59,731 bases of DNA from Reichenbachiella agariperforans (GCF_900142205.1 NZ_FRAA01000002.1:1-59731); one strand, 5' to 3'; counted from the stretch's first letter, positions 17,374 to 27,416 are shown. Numbers and translations are program-made. Notes: generated by a model not told the origin, from the sequence alone.

Positions 17374-18666
17374 ATGAAAGTATTCAAGTTTGGAGGTGCT
17401 TCCGTAAAAGACGCACAAGCAGTAAAAAATGTAGCAGATGTCATCAAGATGTTTTGTGACGATGAGCTCGTCATAGTCGTCTCAGCTATGGGCAAGACGA
17501 CCAACCACCTAGAAGAGCTCGTACAGCGATACACAGACAAACAAGACTGGAAAGAAAAACTAAACTGGATCAAAAACTTTCACCTCGACATCTCCAAGGA
17601 CCTATTCAATGGAGAGCACGAAATCTGTGAACGCATAGAGTCGATATTCGAAGGAATAGAAGCCTATCTCGAAGGAGCTGAAGGCAAACGCTATGCGGAA
17701 GTCTATAGTGAAATGGTAAGCCAAGGCGAGCTATTGTCGACACGCATCATCCGTGCCTATCTCAACGAGAATGTCAAAAAAACCACTTGGCTAGATGCTA
17801 GAAAATATATCAAAACAGACCTCAACCTCACCGATTCTAGAGTGGACTGGGAGCTGACCAAAAGAAATATCTCTAAAAAAGTCCCTAACTACACCAAAGA
17901 CGGCCTGGTGATTTCTCAAGGGTTTATCGGATCCAATGGAGAGGGAAAGACGACTACACTAGGACGTGAGGGGTCAGATTTTAGTGCTGCGATCTTCGCA
18001 ACCTGCCTGCAAGCTGAATCCGTGACCGTATGGAAAGATGTACCTGGCGTCATGACAGCTGATCCACGCAAAATGCCTGAAGCAACTGTGATCCCTGAGC
18101 TCCGCTACAACGACGCAGCAGAGATGACCTACTACGGTGCATCTATCATTCACCCTCGCACCATCAAACCGCTCGCACAGAACAAAATCAAACTCTACGT
18201 GCGCCCATTTACTGCTCCAGAAAATATCGGAACAGTTATCGGTAAAGGTCACGCAAAGAAGCATCCCGCTTCTTTCATTGTCAAAACCAAGCAGGTGTTC
18301 ATCGAGTTTGGTGTAACTGACTTCACATTTATCGATGAGAAAAAATTGAGCATTATCTTCAATGCGCTCGATCAATTAAACATCAAAATCAATCTAATGC
18401 AGAACTCTGCAGTGAGCTTTGCAATCTGTATTGACAAGAAGTTCGATAAGGTAGAAAAACTCATCGATCAATTACAAGATGAATTTGATATCGAGTTGCG
18501 AGAAGATTTAGAGCTGTTGACAATCATAGGTTACGACCAAAAAGCACTAGACTCTGTCTACCACAGAGAAGAAATCATACTTCAGCAGAAAACCAAAAAG
18601 GTGTTCCACTTACTCTATGTGCCCGAGAAGAAGCATCTGGTACTGACTGCACAAAAAGCTAAGTAA
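17374..18666 (+). CDS. Aspartate kinase (monofunctional)
   Basis: 430 residues. The kinase domain begins KVFKFGGASVKDA and contains the VSAMGKTTN loop, GFIGSNGEGKTTTLGREGSD-type substrate site (shown in part) and the VPGVMTADPRK segment. The C-terminal ~130 residues form two ACT domains for feedback control. It phosphorylates aspartate, the first step to lysine, threonine and methionine. No homoserine dehydrogenase is fused. It stands alone between a long leader and a strong terminator. Confidence 0.95.
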   Translation: MKVFKFGGASVKDAQAVKNVADVIKMFCDDELVIVVSAMGKTTNHLEELVQRYTDKQDWKEKLNWIKNFHLDISKDLFNGEHEICERIESIFEGIEAYLEGAEGKRYAEVYSEMVSQGELLSTRIIRAYLNENVKKTTWLDARKYIKTDLNLTDSRVDWELTKRNISKKVPNYTKDGLVISQGFIGSNGEGKTTTLGREGSDFSAAIFATCLQAESVTVWKDVPGVMTADPRKMPEATVIPELRYNDAAEMTYYGASIIHPRTIKPLAQNKIKLYVRPFTAPENIGTVIGKGHAKKHPASFIVKTKQVFIEFGVTDFTFIDEKKLSIIFNALDQLNIKINLMQNSAVSFAICIDKKFDKVEKLIDQLQDEFDIELREDLELLTIIGYDQKALDSVYHREEIILQQKTKKVFHLLYVPEKKHLVLTAQKAK

Positions 18667-18720
18667 GTTGATTAAAAATTTATTCGCCCTCCTAAAGAGG
18701 TGAAACCAAATCAGCAACAC

Positions 18721-18768
18721 GAACTAAAAAAGGGTGCAGACTAAAAAGTCTGTACCCTTTTTTAGTTC
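18721..18768. terminator. Bidirectional intrinsic terminator
   Basis: GAACTAAAAAAGGGTGCAGACT pairs with its complement across an AAAA loop over about 22 bp (one G-T pair), with runs of A and T flanking a GGGT core. It serves aspartate kinase on the plus strand and the phosphatase gene on the minus strand. Confidence 0.85.
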
Positions 18769-18867
18769 CAATCACCATCTCAGACCTGGGCTTCTCAGAG
18801 AAACGAATAGAACTTTTGAAAAGGCAATCAAGCAGTTAACTTTACATAAACACGCTAAGGATACTCA

Positions 18868-19338
18868 CTAGGCCTGTTCTTCTATTTGAATATGTGAAAT
18901 GAGCTGATCGATCGCCCTAGACATCATCACAAAGATCTGTTCAAACCCATCATCACCACCATAATAGGGGTCTGGCACATCCATGTCACCATCCGCCTCT
19001 GAGTCAAATTCTCGCATTAAAAACAAATTAGATGGCTTCTCACTCACTAATGCGGCCATATTGTAATAGTTACTACGATCCATTGCAATCACATAATCAA
19101 ACTGCTCAAAATCTTCCGCTTCAAACTGACGTGCCTTGTGCGAGATCGGTACATCATACTTTAGAGCGACAGCCACAGATCTGTAATCAGGGTCTTTCCC
19201 CACATGATACGCCGCTGTACCTGCAGAGTCTACCTCATACCCTAGTGACTGAGCCTTGTTACGAAAGATCGCCTCTGCCAGTGGAGACCGACATATATTC
19301 CCTAAACACACAAACAACACTTTCTTCATCTGCTTCAT
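18868..19338 (-). CDS. Low-molecular-weight protein tyrosine phosphatase
   Basis: 156 residues. The phosphate-binding loop VCLGNICRSPLAEAIF supplies the nucleophilic Cys and Arg (CX5R) at residues ~10-17, and the general acid Asp is in VPDPYYGG. A second ATG at 19329 is an equally good start. Such enzymes dephosphorylate tyrosine kinases for exopolysaccharide or act on phospho-arginine; no kinase is adjacent. Confidence 0.95.
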   Translation of the reverse strand: MKQMKKVLFVCLGNICRSPLAEAIFRNKAQSLGYEVDSAGTAAYHVGKDPDYRSVAVALKYDVPISHKARQFEAEDFEQFDYVIAMDRSNYYNMAALVSEKPSNLFLMREFDSEADGDMDVPDPYYGGDDGFEQIFVMMSRAIDQLISHIQIEEQA

Positions 19339-19434
19339 AAATACTATTTATCTAACCAATCAAGTTGTTCATCGAATACAAGTGTATAATTCCATGATTA
19401 TACATACTTTTACTCAGAAATAATTAATCATTCA

Positions 19435-19605
19435 ATGTCTCGGAAAACAAAATCTGAACTTTCGTTCATTATCAAGATTTCCATCCTGTTCATCCTTCTA
19501 TTCGCAAGTAAACTTACAAAACCTGATCGTGATTTAGCGATGGGCAAAACTAGCTTGACAAAAAAAGATTCAGTTTTTGTGATCAATGCCCACAATTTAA
19601 AATAG
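19435..19605 (+). CDS. Possible small single-span membrane protein (56 aa)
   Basis: ATG at 19435, TAG at 19603-19605. Residues ~11-25 (FIIKISILFILLFAS) form one hydrophobic helix following a basic start (MSRKTKSE), and a hydrophilic tail follows. No homologue is recognised. It stands alone between the phosphatase and an orphan terminator, so it could be the transcript that the terminator ends. Confidence 0.4.
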   Translation: MSRKTKSELSFIIKISILFILLFASKLTKPDRDLAMGKTSLTKKDSVFVINAHNLK

Positions 19606-19756
19606 GCCTCAGTCGCCTCAAAGGCATTTTTTACCCCTCTTTGAAAAATAATTCACTTTTTTTTGGCCCTTCGGGTTACTTTCCCCTGCCTCGCTGTATA
19701 TAACAGTACATAACACAAATTTTATTCATACACCTGTTTAACATTTTATCAAAATG

Positions 19757-19786
19757 AAAAAGCCCCGAGTCACTTCGGGGCTTTTT
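19757..19786 (+). terminator. Strong orphan intrinsic terminator
   Basis: AAAAAGCCCCGA (19757-19768) pairs with TCGGGGCTTTTT (19775-19786), loop GTCACT. The nearest upstream plus-strand gene is only the 56-aa ORF, 150 bases away. In 19606-19756 I see a small UUCG-type hairpin (GCCCTTCGGGT near 19673) but no recognisable RNA gene. Confidence 0.8.
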
Positions 19787-19942
19787 GGTTACCAAGAATT
19801 TGGATCGAAAAATTTAGAAGGTCAAAATTCAACATCTGCCTGATTTAGCCAGCAGATAGATAACGAAACAATCTTGGATCTCTCATCTGAAACACCAATT
19901 GAACCTCACCTTAAACGGGTATGCATATACCCAATCAAACAC

Positions 19943-19973
19943 AAAAAAAGCGTCTTGATAACTCAAGACGCTT
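19943..19973 (-). terminator. Intrinsic terminator of the DUF6588 gene
   Basis: On the minus strand AAGCGTCTTGA and TCAAGACGCTT form an 11-bp stem, loop GTTA, followed by TTTTTT. It lies 28 bases after the stop at 20001. Confidence 0.85.
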
Positions 19974-20000
19974 CCAATATAATATCATTTTACTTACAAC

Positions 20001-21065
20001 TTATCTCACAGAGAATCCAATACCAGCGGTGATCGTATTATACTCCTGGAAAGTGTAGTCTGCGTGTATCGTAATAATTGCCAATTTCAACCTCATACCT
20101 AATGTCCCCCTCATTCCACTACTCAAATAATCTTCATCTATGGGATCCGTTAACGTAACTGTCGCCCCTGTATTGTCATCTTCTATAACATATGTTCCCA
20201 ATACTTTTAAATTAGTAGTCGTATTATTATAGCCAACCCCCCCATAAAGAGTCAAAACGGAAAGTTTTTTAGACACTAACAGCTGGTAAGTCCATGAGTT
20301 GATACCTACTTCTCCTTGCTGATTTTCACCATCAATAACCTCTCCATTTGAATTTAGACCAGATTTAGCATATATCCTATTATACCCTACCAACACAGCC
20401 ATATCTATAGGAATATGCTTGATCGCAGGAATCCATTGCTTAAAATCATGCATAAGTCCTAATCCAAACATTCCAACACTAGATTCATTATCATAGTCAT
20501 CATTAAACCTCTGCGTAGGCATCCATCTTACTTTAAGATCTGTATTTTTAATCAATCCTATTCCTGCTTGAACCATAGGCATGGGAACATAACCGTTGTA
20601 ACTATCATCCAAGGCTAAACCTGGCGCTGTCTCAAATTCAGAAACAATCGTTCGATCATATGTTTCATCATAATATTCTGCAGTAATTCCAGTAGTCGTT
20701 TCATCTCCAAATAATGTAGAAGTGGATGGCTGATTCGGGTCTTTTAATTGAATATTTTGATAATCCGTCTCGATTATATCAAAGAAAAAATCATCCTCAG
20801 GAGCTCGTGAAGCATTCAAAGTAACTGTAATATCAAACCCCAATGGTTTGTGAGTTTTGGCTGTATTGTACCAGCCACCAGCGACTCCATACCCTAAACC
20901 TTTAACCATCGGGTTTAGGTATTTACCCATATAAACCCCTGCATCTTCAGACCCTGCTTTCAAAAATGCAGTAGCTTCGGTCATATCCTGAGCCTGAGTA
21001 GCAGAAGTACCGAACAGCAGGCTCATCAGTACTACAGCTGCTCCTTTCGTAAAATTCAATTTCAT
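20001..21065 (-). CDS. DUF6588 family exported (outer-membrane-like) protein
   Basis: 354 residues from the ATG at 21065 (MKLNFTKGAAVVLMSLLFG, signal peptide ending ATQAQ). An in-frame ATG at 21122 would add 19 residues ahead of the signal peptide and is less likely. The mature protein opens with a short helical segment, then long amphipathic strands ending ADYTFQEYNTITAGIGFSVR, which suggests a beta-barrel. Function unknown. It is monocistronic with its own terminator, and is divergent from peroxiredoxin. Confidence 0.8.
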   Translation of the reverse strand: MKLNFTKGAAVVLMSLLFGTSATQAQDMTEATAFLKAGSEDAGVYMGKYLNPMVKGLGYGVAGGWYNTAKTHKPLGFDITVTLNASRAPEDDFFFDIIETDYQNIQLKDPNQPSTSTLFGDETTTGITAEYYDETYDRTIVSEFETAPGLALDDSYNGYVPMPMVQAGIGLIKNTDLKVRWMPTQRFNDDYDNESSVGMFGLGLMHDFKQWIPAIKHIPIDMAVLVGYNRIYAKSGLNSNGEVIDGENQQGEVGINSWTYQLLVSKKLSVLTLYGGVGYNNTTTNLKVLGTYVIEDDNTGATVTLTDPIDEDYLSSGMRGTLGMRLKLAIITIHADYTFQEYNTITAGIGFSVR

Positions 21066-21280
21066 ATTATTCTTATTTTGGTTTTGCAAAGCTAAAACTA
21101 AAGTGAAATCCATTAATCTCATAACAAATCATTTTTTAGTCGATAGACACCTATATATTTTAGATCAATAGAAAATCTATATGGATATAAAGAAAATTTA
21201 TTTGCATTCACAAGGATTGCCTATCAAGCAAAGTAGATTTGCGATATCAAATTATTGAAAAACACAAAAACGAAATAATT

Positions 21281-21910
21281 ATGTCATTAGTAGGAAAAAA
21301 AGCCCCTCTATTCAGTGCCCCAGCTGTTATTGATGGAGAAGAAATAGTTGAATCATTTTCATTGGATCAATACATCGGTAAGAAAGAAGTTATCTTCTTT
21401 TTCTACCCAAAGGATTTCACTTTTGTATGCCCAACTGAGATTTTAGCATTCCAAGAAAAACTTGCTGAATTCGAGAAAAGAGGTGTAGCTGTTGTAGGTG
21501 CTTCGACTGATACTGAAGAGTCACACCTTGCATGGTTGTCTACTCCTAAAAACAAAGGAGGGATCGAAGGAGTCACTTACCCTATCGTAGCAGACACTAG
21601 CAAAACTATTGCTAGCAACTACGGTGTATTGGCTGGAGATTGGGACTATGACGAAGAAGGAAATCTTTCTTTCAACGGTCTACCAATAGCGTACAGAGGC
21701 ACGTTCTTGATCGACAAAACTGGTACAGTAAGACAAGAGACAATCAATGACCTCCCACTAGGAAGAAACATCGATGAGATGATCAGACTAGTAGATGCTC
21801 TACAGTATGTAGAAAAGCACGGCGAAGTATGTCCAGCGAACTGGGAAGAAGGTAAAGAAGCAATGCAAGCAACCAAAGCAGGTGTAGCTGACTACCTATC
21901 TAAGCACTAA
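21281..21910 (+). CDS. 2-Cys peroxiredoxin (AhpC/Prx1 type)
   Basis: 209 residues from ATG 21281 (MSLVGKKAPLF); an earlier TTG lies in untranslated sequence. The peroxidatic Cys is in FTFVCPTE (near residue 52) and the resolving Cys in GEVCPANW near the C terminus, so it is a typical 2-Cys enzyme. It reduces hydrogen peroxide and organic peroxides, with thioredoxin or AhpF as reductant; no reductase gene is adjacent. It is a single gene with a terminator directly after it. Confidence 0.95.
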   Translation: MSLVGKKAPLFSAPAVIDGEEIVESFSLDQYIGKKEVIFFFYPKDFTFVCPTEILAFQEKLAEFEKRGVAVVGASTDTEESHLAWLSTPKNKGGIEGVTYPIVADTSKTIASNYGVLAGDWDYDEEGNLSFNGLPIAYRGTFLIDKTGTVRQETINDLPLGRNIDEMIRLVDALQYVEKHGEVCPANWEEGKEAMQATKAGVADYLSKH

Positions 21911-21931
21911 GCGAGAATAAAAATTAACATT

Positions 21932-21968
21932 AGAGACCGTCCTGATACATATTGGGACGGTTTCTTTA
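21932..21968 (+). terminator. Terminator after peroxiredoxin
   Basis: GAGACCGTCC pairs with GGACGGTTTC (21933-21964, one G-T pair), followed by T-rich sequence. A TTG that could begin rsgA at 21952 lies inside this hairpin, which argues for the later GTG start. Confidence 0.75.
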
Positions 21969-21990
21969 TTTTTGGGCTGTGCTAGGAATC

Positions 21991-22902
21991 GTGAGTAAAT
22001 CTATGGGGCTTTGGTATCAGGTGGAATCAGCTGATGGACAAATGCATAACTGTCGTCTAAAAGGTAAATTCAAACTGGAGAACAAGAAAATCTCAAACCC
22101 AGTTGCAGTAGGAGATCGAGTCAAACTCATCGAAGATCAAGGAGACGACAGTACCATGATCATCTCTGAAATTCTCCCCAGAAATAATTATATCATCAGA
22201 GTCTCTCCTAAAAAAAAGGGCCACAGCCACATTATCGCTTCCAATCTGGATCAAGCCATCATCGTCGCTACAGTAGGCACCCCAAAAACATCATTGGGCT
22301 TCATTGATAGATTTTTGGTCACCGCCGAAGCTTTTAGGATTCCTGCCACCATCCTCATGAATAAAATAGACCTACTAAGCGAAGAGGATATCGAAAAACT
22401 CAAAGAGAAAATGAGTGAATATGAAGCACTCGGCTATCAAGTGCTATATATCTCAGCATTATCATCTAACGACATAGAGGGGTTGAAACAATTCCTATCT
22501 GAAAAAACATCGCTGCTCACTGGACACTCTGGCGTGGGAAAATCCACGGTAGTGAATGAACTCATCCCTGAGGCTGAACAAAAAACCTCGGAGATATCCG
22601 ATTTTGCAAACAAAGGAGTACACACCACAACTTTTGCCGAACGCTTCAAATTAGCAGAAGGAAGCTACATCATAGACACCCCTGGCATCAAAGAGCTGGG
22701 ACTGGCCGAGATAGAAAAAGATGAGCTGAGCCACTACTTCCCAGAGCTACGTGCACTACTGGGACAGTGCAAGTTCAGCAACTGTACACACACTCATGAG
22801 CCCGGCTGTGCGATAGAATCTGCCTATGAAGACGGTCGAATATCTCAATCTCGCTATGATAGCTATCTAAGTATGCTAATGGGAAATGACAACAGGCGCT
22901 AA
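21991..22902 (+). CDS. rsgA: Ribosome small-subunit-dependent GTPase RsgA (YjeQ)
   Basis: 303 residues from GTG 21991 (MSKSMGLWYQVES). There is an N-terminal OB fold, then a circularly permuted GTPase: MNKIDLLSEED (G4) precedes GHSGVGKSTVVNEL (G1) and DTPGIKELGL (G3). The C-terminal zinc finger reads CKFSNCTHTHEPGC. It assists 30S maturation. Its 3' end overlaps the glycosyltransferase gene on the other strand by 4 bases. Confidence 0.95.
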   Translation: MSKSMGLWYQVESADGQMHNCRLKGKFKLENKKISNPVAVGDRVKLIEDQGDDSTMIISEILPRNNYIIRVSPKKKGHSHIIASNLDQAIIVATVGTPKTSLGFIDRFLVTAEAFRIPATILMNKIDLLSEEDIEKLKEKMSEYEALGYQVLYISALSSNDIEGLKQFLSEKTSLLTGHSGVGKSTVVNELIPEAEQKTSEISDFANKGVHTTTFAERFKLAEGSYIIDTPGIKELGLAEIEKDELSHYFPELRALLGQCKFSNCTHTHEPGCAIESAYEDGRISQSRYDSYLSMLMGNDNRR

Positions 22903-23840
22903 CGGGCGTATTTGACCCAGTGGATCATCTGTCTCATCACGCTAAGGTTGATACCAAAATTCAATCTGCGCAAACATTTATAGAATAAGTCACTCTTATC
23001 TATTTCTATCAATAATTTCATAAAGCCCTCAACCTCCTGGTGACACCCCGTCAAAAACGCATGACGAATCTCATATCTCAACCGACGGGCAAGTGCTTCA
23101 TCTTCCAATTCGCTCCTGTTGAGCTTACGTATTTTCTGACATACAAGGACAGTAGAAGCGACCTTCTTGTCTTCGTACTTATATAAGGTATCTGAATGCG
23201 AGTTTTTTACGCGGCGGATGCGGGTTAGCACTTGATCTTGATAAGCATAGCCCCAATCTCTTGACGATCTAATCCAAAAATCAAAATCTTCATAAGCCAG
23301 TTCTTTATCATAACCTCCCAGATGATCCAACACATACTTTCGGATCATCATCGTCGGAGGTGGAACGAAGTAGGTGTCTATCAATTTTAAATATACGTCT
23401 CCTTCGTATGCTTCATATTGTCCAGACTGAAAATGGCGCTTGGTCTCCTTTCCTTTTTCTGATATATATACTGCGTCTGAGTAGATTACTCCTACGTTTT
23501 CGGACTGCTCTTCAAAGAATTCAACTTGCTCCGAAATACGATTTGGTACGAGCAGATCATCACAGGCCAGATCGATTACATATTTGCCAGTAGCCAGTTT
23601 GAGTCCCTGATTGAATGCTGTGGTATTCCCTACATTGAATTTTATATCTACATAGGGAACATCTGGATATCTTTCCAAAAAACCATCAATAAGCTCCTTG
23701 CTCCCGTCTTCACTCGCATCATCGACGATAATCATCTCAACCAAAGCATAATCCTGCGCCACCACTGACTCCAGCGTTTCTAGAACGAACCGAGCTTGGT
23801 TATAACATAGACAGATGACCGACACCAGTGGCTTTTGCAT
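22899..23840 (-). CDS. Family 2 glycosyltransferase
   Basis: 313 residues. The GT-A fold begins PLVSVICLCYNQARFVLE, has the nucleotide-binding strand MIIVDDASEDGS, and carries the DXD-like motif LACDDLLVP near residue 95. The C-terminal ~90 residues are helical. It probably transfers a sugar to a surface polysaccharide or lipid, but it is isolated from any polysaccharide cluster, so the acceptor is unknown. Confidence 0.9.
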   Translation of the reverse strand: MQKPLVSVICLCYNQARFVLETLESVVAQDYALVEMIIVDDASEDGSKELIDGFLERYPDVPYVDIKFNVGNTTAFNQGLKLATGKYVIDLACDDLLVPNRISEQVEFFEEQSENVGVIYSDAVYISEKGKETKRHFQSGQYEAYEGDVYLKLIDTYFVPPPTMMIRKYVLDHLGGYDKELAYEDFDFWIRSSRDWGYAYQDQVLTRIRRVKNSHSDTLYKYEDKKVASTVLVCQKIRKLNRSELEDEALARRLRYEIRHAFLTGCHQEVEGFMKLLIEIDKSDLFYKCLRRLNFGINLSVMRQMIHWVKYAR

Positions 23841-23952
23841 CTCTCAAAACTACAATAGATATCCCTAATCTGCTCTGTCCGTTGGTTTTATCCAACGTTT
23901 TCATCGGTATGCTTTCAAACTTTTCGACTTTTGTCTACTTTCGTGACCCGTT

Positions 23953-24327
23953 ATGAAACGAATCGAAGACATATCAAAGCGAAATGCTCTCATCCTAATC
24001 CTTGGGATCATGGTCGGCTTAGCCGTTATTGGCCAGCCCATCGCGGTGAATTATGTCAAGAGTCATACCTGCTGTGAGCTAAAAAAGAAACAGCAATCAG
24101 ATGAGACTACCGATGACGTTCCTCAAAACCAAGAAGAAATCTCAAGCCTAGAAGCAGTTGCTCCTACCGCGCAGATTCAGGTACTTTCTGTAGACTATGA
24201 TATCTTGGAAGGCAAAATCTCTTTCATAGAAACGATCCGAGATTACCAACACGCCTTCAATGAAAAGCTCAGCGAGAAACTACTCAAAGTGCTCTTCAAC
24301 TACATCATAGCCCCTAACGCTCCCTAA
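23953..24327 (+). CDS. Hypothetical single-span membrane protein
   Basis: 124 residues. There is a basic N terminus, then one hydrophobic helix (ALILILGIMVGLAVIGQPIA, residues ~12-31), a CC pair, and an acidic-to-helical periplasmic or cytoplasmic part with no domain I recognise. It lies 95 bases before secDF on the same strand. The TACTTTCG box ~20 bases upstream is a weak -7 candidate. Confidence 0.6.
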   Translation: MKRIEDISKRNALILILGIMVGLAVIGQPIAVNYVKSHTCCELKKKQQSDETTDDVPQNQEEISSLEAVAPTAQIQVLSVDYDILEGKISFIETIRDYQHAFNEKLSEKLLKVLFNYIIAPNAP

Positions 24328-24422
24328 TTTCCCGATTAGAAATATTGCCCGCCACCCTCACTGCGGCTCACACTCATTACGATTTTATCAAACAATAATT
24401 ACTTATATAACATCATATACAA

Positions 24423-27416
24423 ATGAAAAATAAAGGAGGAGTAATATTACTCACGGTAGTGGTCTCTTTGCTTTGCGTCTATTATCTATCGTTTACATTC
24501 GTAGCACAGCGAATCAACGAAGAAGCGACCGCAGCAGCCACTGTTGACAACACGACAGATTATGCTAAGAAGCAGCAATACCTCGATTCGATCTGGAAAG
24601 AGCCCGTCTACAACCTATTCGGTATCGAGTTTACCTACCAAGAGATCAAAGAAACTGAGTTAAATCTCGGTCTTGACCTAAGAGGTGGTATGCACGTGAC
24701 CTTGGAAGTGTCTCCTGTGGAGATCGTCAAAGGAATCAGTGGAGACAGTAAAGACGCTGACTTCTTGAAAGCTCTTGACATGGCCAAAGAAAACATCAAA
24801 GGCACGCAGCTTGACTTTGTATCAGAATTTTACGCCTCATTCAAAGAACTCGCTCCAGATAAAACCCTGGCTAGCGTATTTGCGACGGCTGCCAACAGAG
24901 GTAGAATCAACCTCAGCACACCAGATGAGGAAGTAGTATCATTGATCAACGAGGAAGTAAATGGAGCAATCGAAAGATCATTCAATATCCTCAGAACCAG
25001 GATCGATAGATTCGGCACCTCACAGCCTAACATCCAGCGCCTACAAGGTACAGGTAGAATTCAAATAGAGCTACCAGGTGTCGACAACCCTACAAGAGTT
25101 AGAAAGCTTCTACAAGGTGTAGCTAAACTAGAGTTCTGGGAAGTACACGAGATTAATGAGATCTTCCCTACACTACAGGCCATGAATGACGTAGCTGTGA
25201 AAGATCAGCAAGCACAACTTTCAGAACTAGTCGTAGAAGGTGAAGAAGCGGCACCTGCTCAGACAGAAAACATTGACGACCTACTAGGATCAGATGATAC
25301 TGAAGCAGACACTGCCTCAGGAGATGATCTAGCGTCTCAGCTCGAAAGTGACAGCACGGCGATAGACTCTGCAGCGATGGCATCAGAAGTATCTCCATTG
25401 TTCAGTCTACTACAGGCGCAGTACGGGTTGATCTACAACCTTAGAGATACGGCAAAAATAAACCGTGTGCTAAAAGACGAAGCTGTACAAAGAAGCATCC
25501 CGTCTACAATCAAATTTTTGTGGGCAGTGAAGCCTATCAGGTCTCAAGATGCCTTAAGCCAAGACGAGTTCATCGAACTATACGCAGTGAAAACCAACCG
25601 TGGTGGCAAAGCGCCATTGACTGGAGAAGTAATCATCGACGCGAGACAGGAGCTAGATCAACGATCAGCACCATCTATCGGCATGAACATGAACGCAACT
25701 GGTGCTAAAAAATGGAAGCGATTAACTGCTGACAACATCAACAGAAGAATCGCTATCGTACTCGACGGCTATGTCTACTCTGCACCTAACGTACAAGGAG
25801 AAATCCCGAACGGTAGCTCACAGATCACAGGTAACTTTACACTCGAAGAAGCAAAAGATCTTGCTAATATTCTCAAAGCAGGTAGCTTACCCGCTCCTAC
25901 GACTATCGTAGAAGATGTAGTGATCGGACCTACACTTGGTAAAGTAGCACAGGGACAAGGTGTCATGTCTATCGTAGCAGGTCTAGGTATAGTAATCTTA
26001 TTCATGATCGCTTACTACTCTAAAGGTGGTTTGGTAGCGAACTTGGCGTTGTTTTTCAACGTATTCTTCATCCTCGGAATTTTGGCTCAGCTCAGCGCGG
26101 CTTTAACCCTCCCAGGTATCGCAGGTATCGTACTGACGATCGGTATGTCTATCGATGCGAACGTGTTGATCTTTGAAAGAATCAAAGAAGAACTAAGAAA
26201 TGGAGCCGGCGTTAAACAAGCTGTTTCTTCTGGATATCAAAAAGCATACTCATCTATCGTAGACGCAAACGTCACGACACTATTGGTTGGTTTGATCCTT
26301 TATTTCCTAGGTCAGGGACCTGTCAAAGGATTTGCAATCACGCTGATCATCGGTATCATCTGTTCATTCTTCTCTGCCGTATTCATCACTAGAGTAGTCG
26401 TAGAGTGGATGACCAAAAAAGGTGACCAGAGCAAAATCTCTTTCTCTACTCCATTGTCTAAAAACTTCTTGACGAACATGAACTTCGATTTCATTTCGAA
26501 AAGAAAGATGGCCTACATCTTCTCTGCGGTATTCATCGGGATTGGGATGATTGCCATGGTGACCAAAGGACTGACTTACGGGGTAGATTTCACTGGAGGT
26601 AGATCTTATGTAGTTTCTTTTGAGAAACCTGTCGTTTCGTCTGATCTGAAAGTGGCACTTTCTAGTACGTTTGACAACCAAGGGGTCGAAGTAAAAACTT
26701 TCGGAGCGGACAACATCCTAAAAATAACGACTAGTTATTTGATCAACGATGAGTCTGACGAAGCAGATGCTAACGTCAAAAAAGCGTTAATTTCAGGTGT
26801 TGCAGACTTCACGAAGCTCACTTATGTACAAGATGACACCAAAGCTGGAGAAGGAGACTTCACCATCGCTAGTTCATCCAAAGTAGGAGCAACCATCGCC
26901 GATGACATCAAAAACGCATCGTTCGAATCAGTCGTTTTTGCGCTGATAGTGATCTTCCTATATATCCTCGTTCGATTTAGAAAATGGCAATTTGGTTTAG
27001 GAGCGATCATCGCCCTATTCCATGATACACTGTTCGTGTTATCAGCTTTCGCGATTGCTAACCTGATCGGCATTTCATTCGAAGTAGACCAAGTATTCAT
27101 CGCTGCGATGCTGACCATCATTGGTTACTCGATCAATGATACCGTGGTAGTATTTGACCGTGTCAGAGAAAACTTAGGATTGAAACAAGGTTCAGATTTG
27201 AAACCAGTATTCAACGAAGCGCTCAACAGTACTATCAGTCGAACGATGATTACTTCAATCACGACATTGATCGTGGTATTGATCCTCTTCATCTTCGGTG
27301 GAGCAGTGCTAAAAGGGTTCTCGTTTGCTTTGATCGTAGGTATCTTAATTGGTACATACTCATCAATTTTCATTGCTACACCTGTAGTAATTGATTTCAA
27401 CAAGAAGAAAAACTAA
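24423..27416 (+). CDS. secDF: SecDF fused protein translocase subunit
   Basis: 997 residues, a single-chain SecD-SecF fusion. SecD starts with one membrane helix, then GLDLRGGMHVTLEV and the large periplasmic P1 region with an acidic, low-complexity insert (~residues 270-320). Its other membrane helices follow from ~520. SecF starts around 690 with LTYGVDFTGGRSYVVSFEK. SecDF uses the proton gradient to complete Sec export. A strong terminator follows. Confidence 0.97.
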   Translation: MKNKGGVILLTVVVSLLCVYYLSFTFVAQRINEEATAAATVDNTTDYAKKQQYLDSIWKEPVYNLFGIEFTYQEIKETELNLGLDLRGGMHVTLEVSPVEIVKGISGDSKDADFLKALDMAKENIKGTQLDFVSEFYASFKELAPDKTLASVFATAANRGRINLSTPDEEVVSLINEEVNGAIERSFNILRTRIDRFGTSQPNIQRLQGTGRIQIELPGVDNPTRVRKLLQGVAKLEFWEVHEINEIFPTLQAMNDVAVKDQQAQLSELVVEGEEAAPAQTENIDDLLGSDDTEADTASGDDLASQLESDSTAIDSAAMASEVSPLFSLLQAQYGLIYNLRDTAKINRVLKDEAVQRSIPSTIKFLWAVKPIRSQDALSQDEFIELYAVKTNRGGKAPLTGEVIIDARQELDQRSAPSIGMNMNATGAKKWKRLTADNINRRIAIVLDGYVYSAPNVQGEIPNGSSQITGNFTLEEAKDLANILKAGSLPAPTTIVEDVVIGPTLGKVAQGQGVMSIVAGLGIVILFMIAYYSKGGLVANLALFFNVFFILGILAQLSAALTLPGIAGIVLTIGMSIDANVLIFERIKEELRNGAGVKQAVSSGYQKAYSSIVDANVTTLLVGLILYFLGQGPVKGFAITLIIGIICSFFSAVFITRVVVEWMTKKGDQSKISFSTPLSKNFLTNMNFDFISKRKMAYIFSAVFIGIGMIAMVTKGLTYGVDFTGGRSYVVSFEKPVVSSDLKVALSSTFDNQGVEVKTFGADNILKITTSYLINDESDEADANVKKALISGVADFTKLTYVQDDTKAGEGDFTIASSSKVGATIADDIKNASFESVVFALIVIFLYILVRFRKWQFGLGAIIALFHDTLFVLSAFAIANLIGISFEVDQVFIAAMLTIIGYSINDTVVVFDRVRENLGLKQGSDLKPVFNEALNSTISRTMITSITTLIVVLILFIFGGAVLKGFSFALIVGILIGTYSSIFIATPVVIDFNKKKN

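Noticed and set aside
17974-18375. 133-codon ORF on the minus strand inside aspartate kinase
   Set aside because: It is antisense to a complete, well-matched aspartate kinase and shows no domain; a shadow.
19754-19840. Short ORF running through the orphan terminator (MKKPRVTS...)
   Set aside because: It begins inside the terminator hairpin, so it is explained by that structure.
21952-21990. TTG start for rsgA at 21952
   Set aside because: It lies in the peroxiredoxin terminator, and the N-terminal extension is not RsgA-like; GTG 21991 fits.
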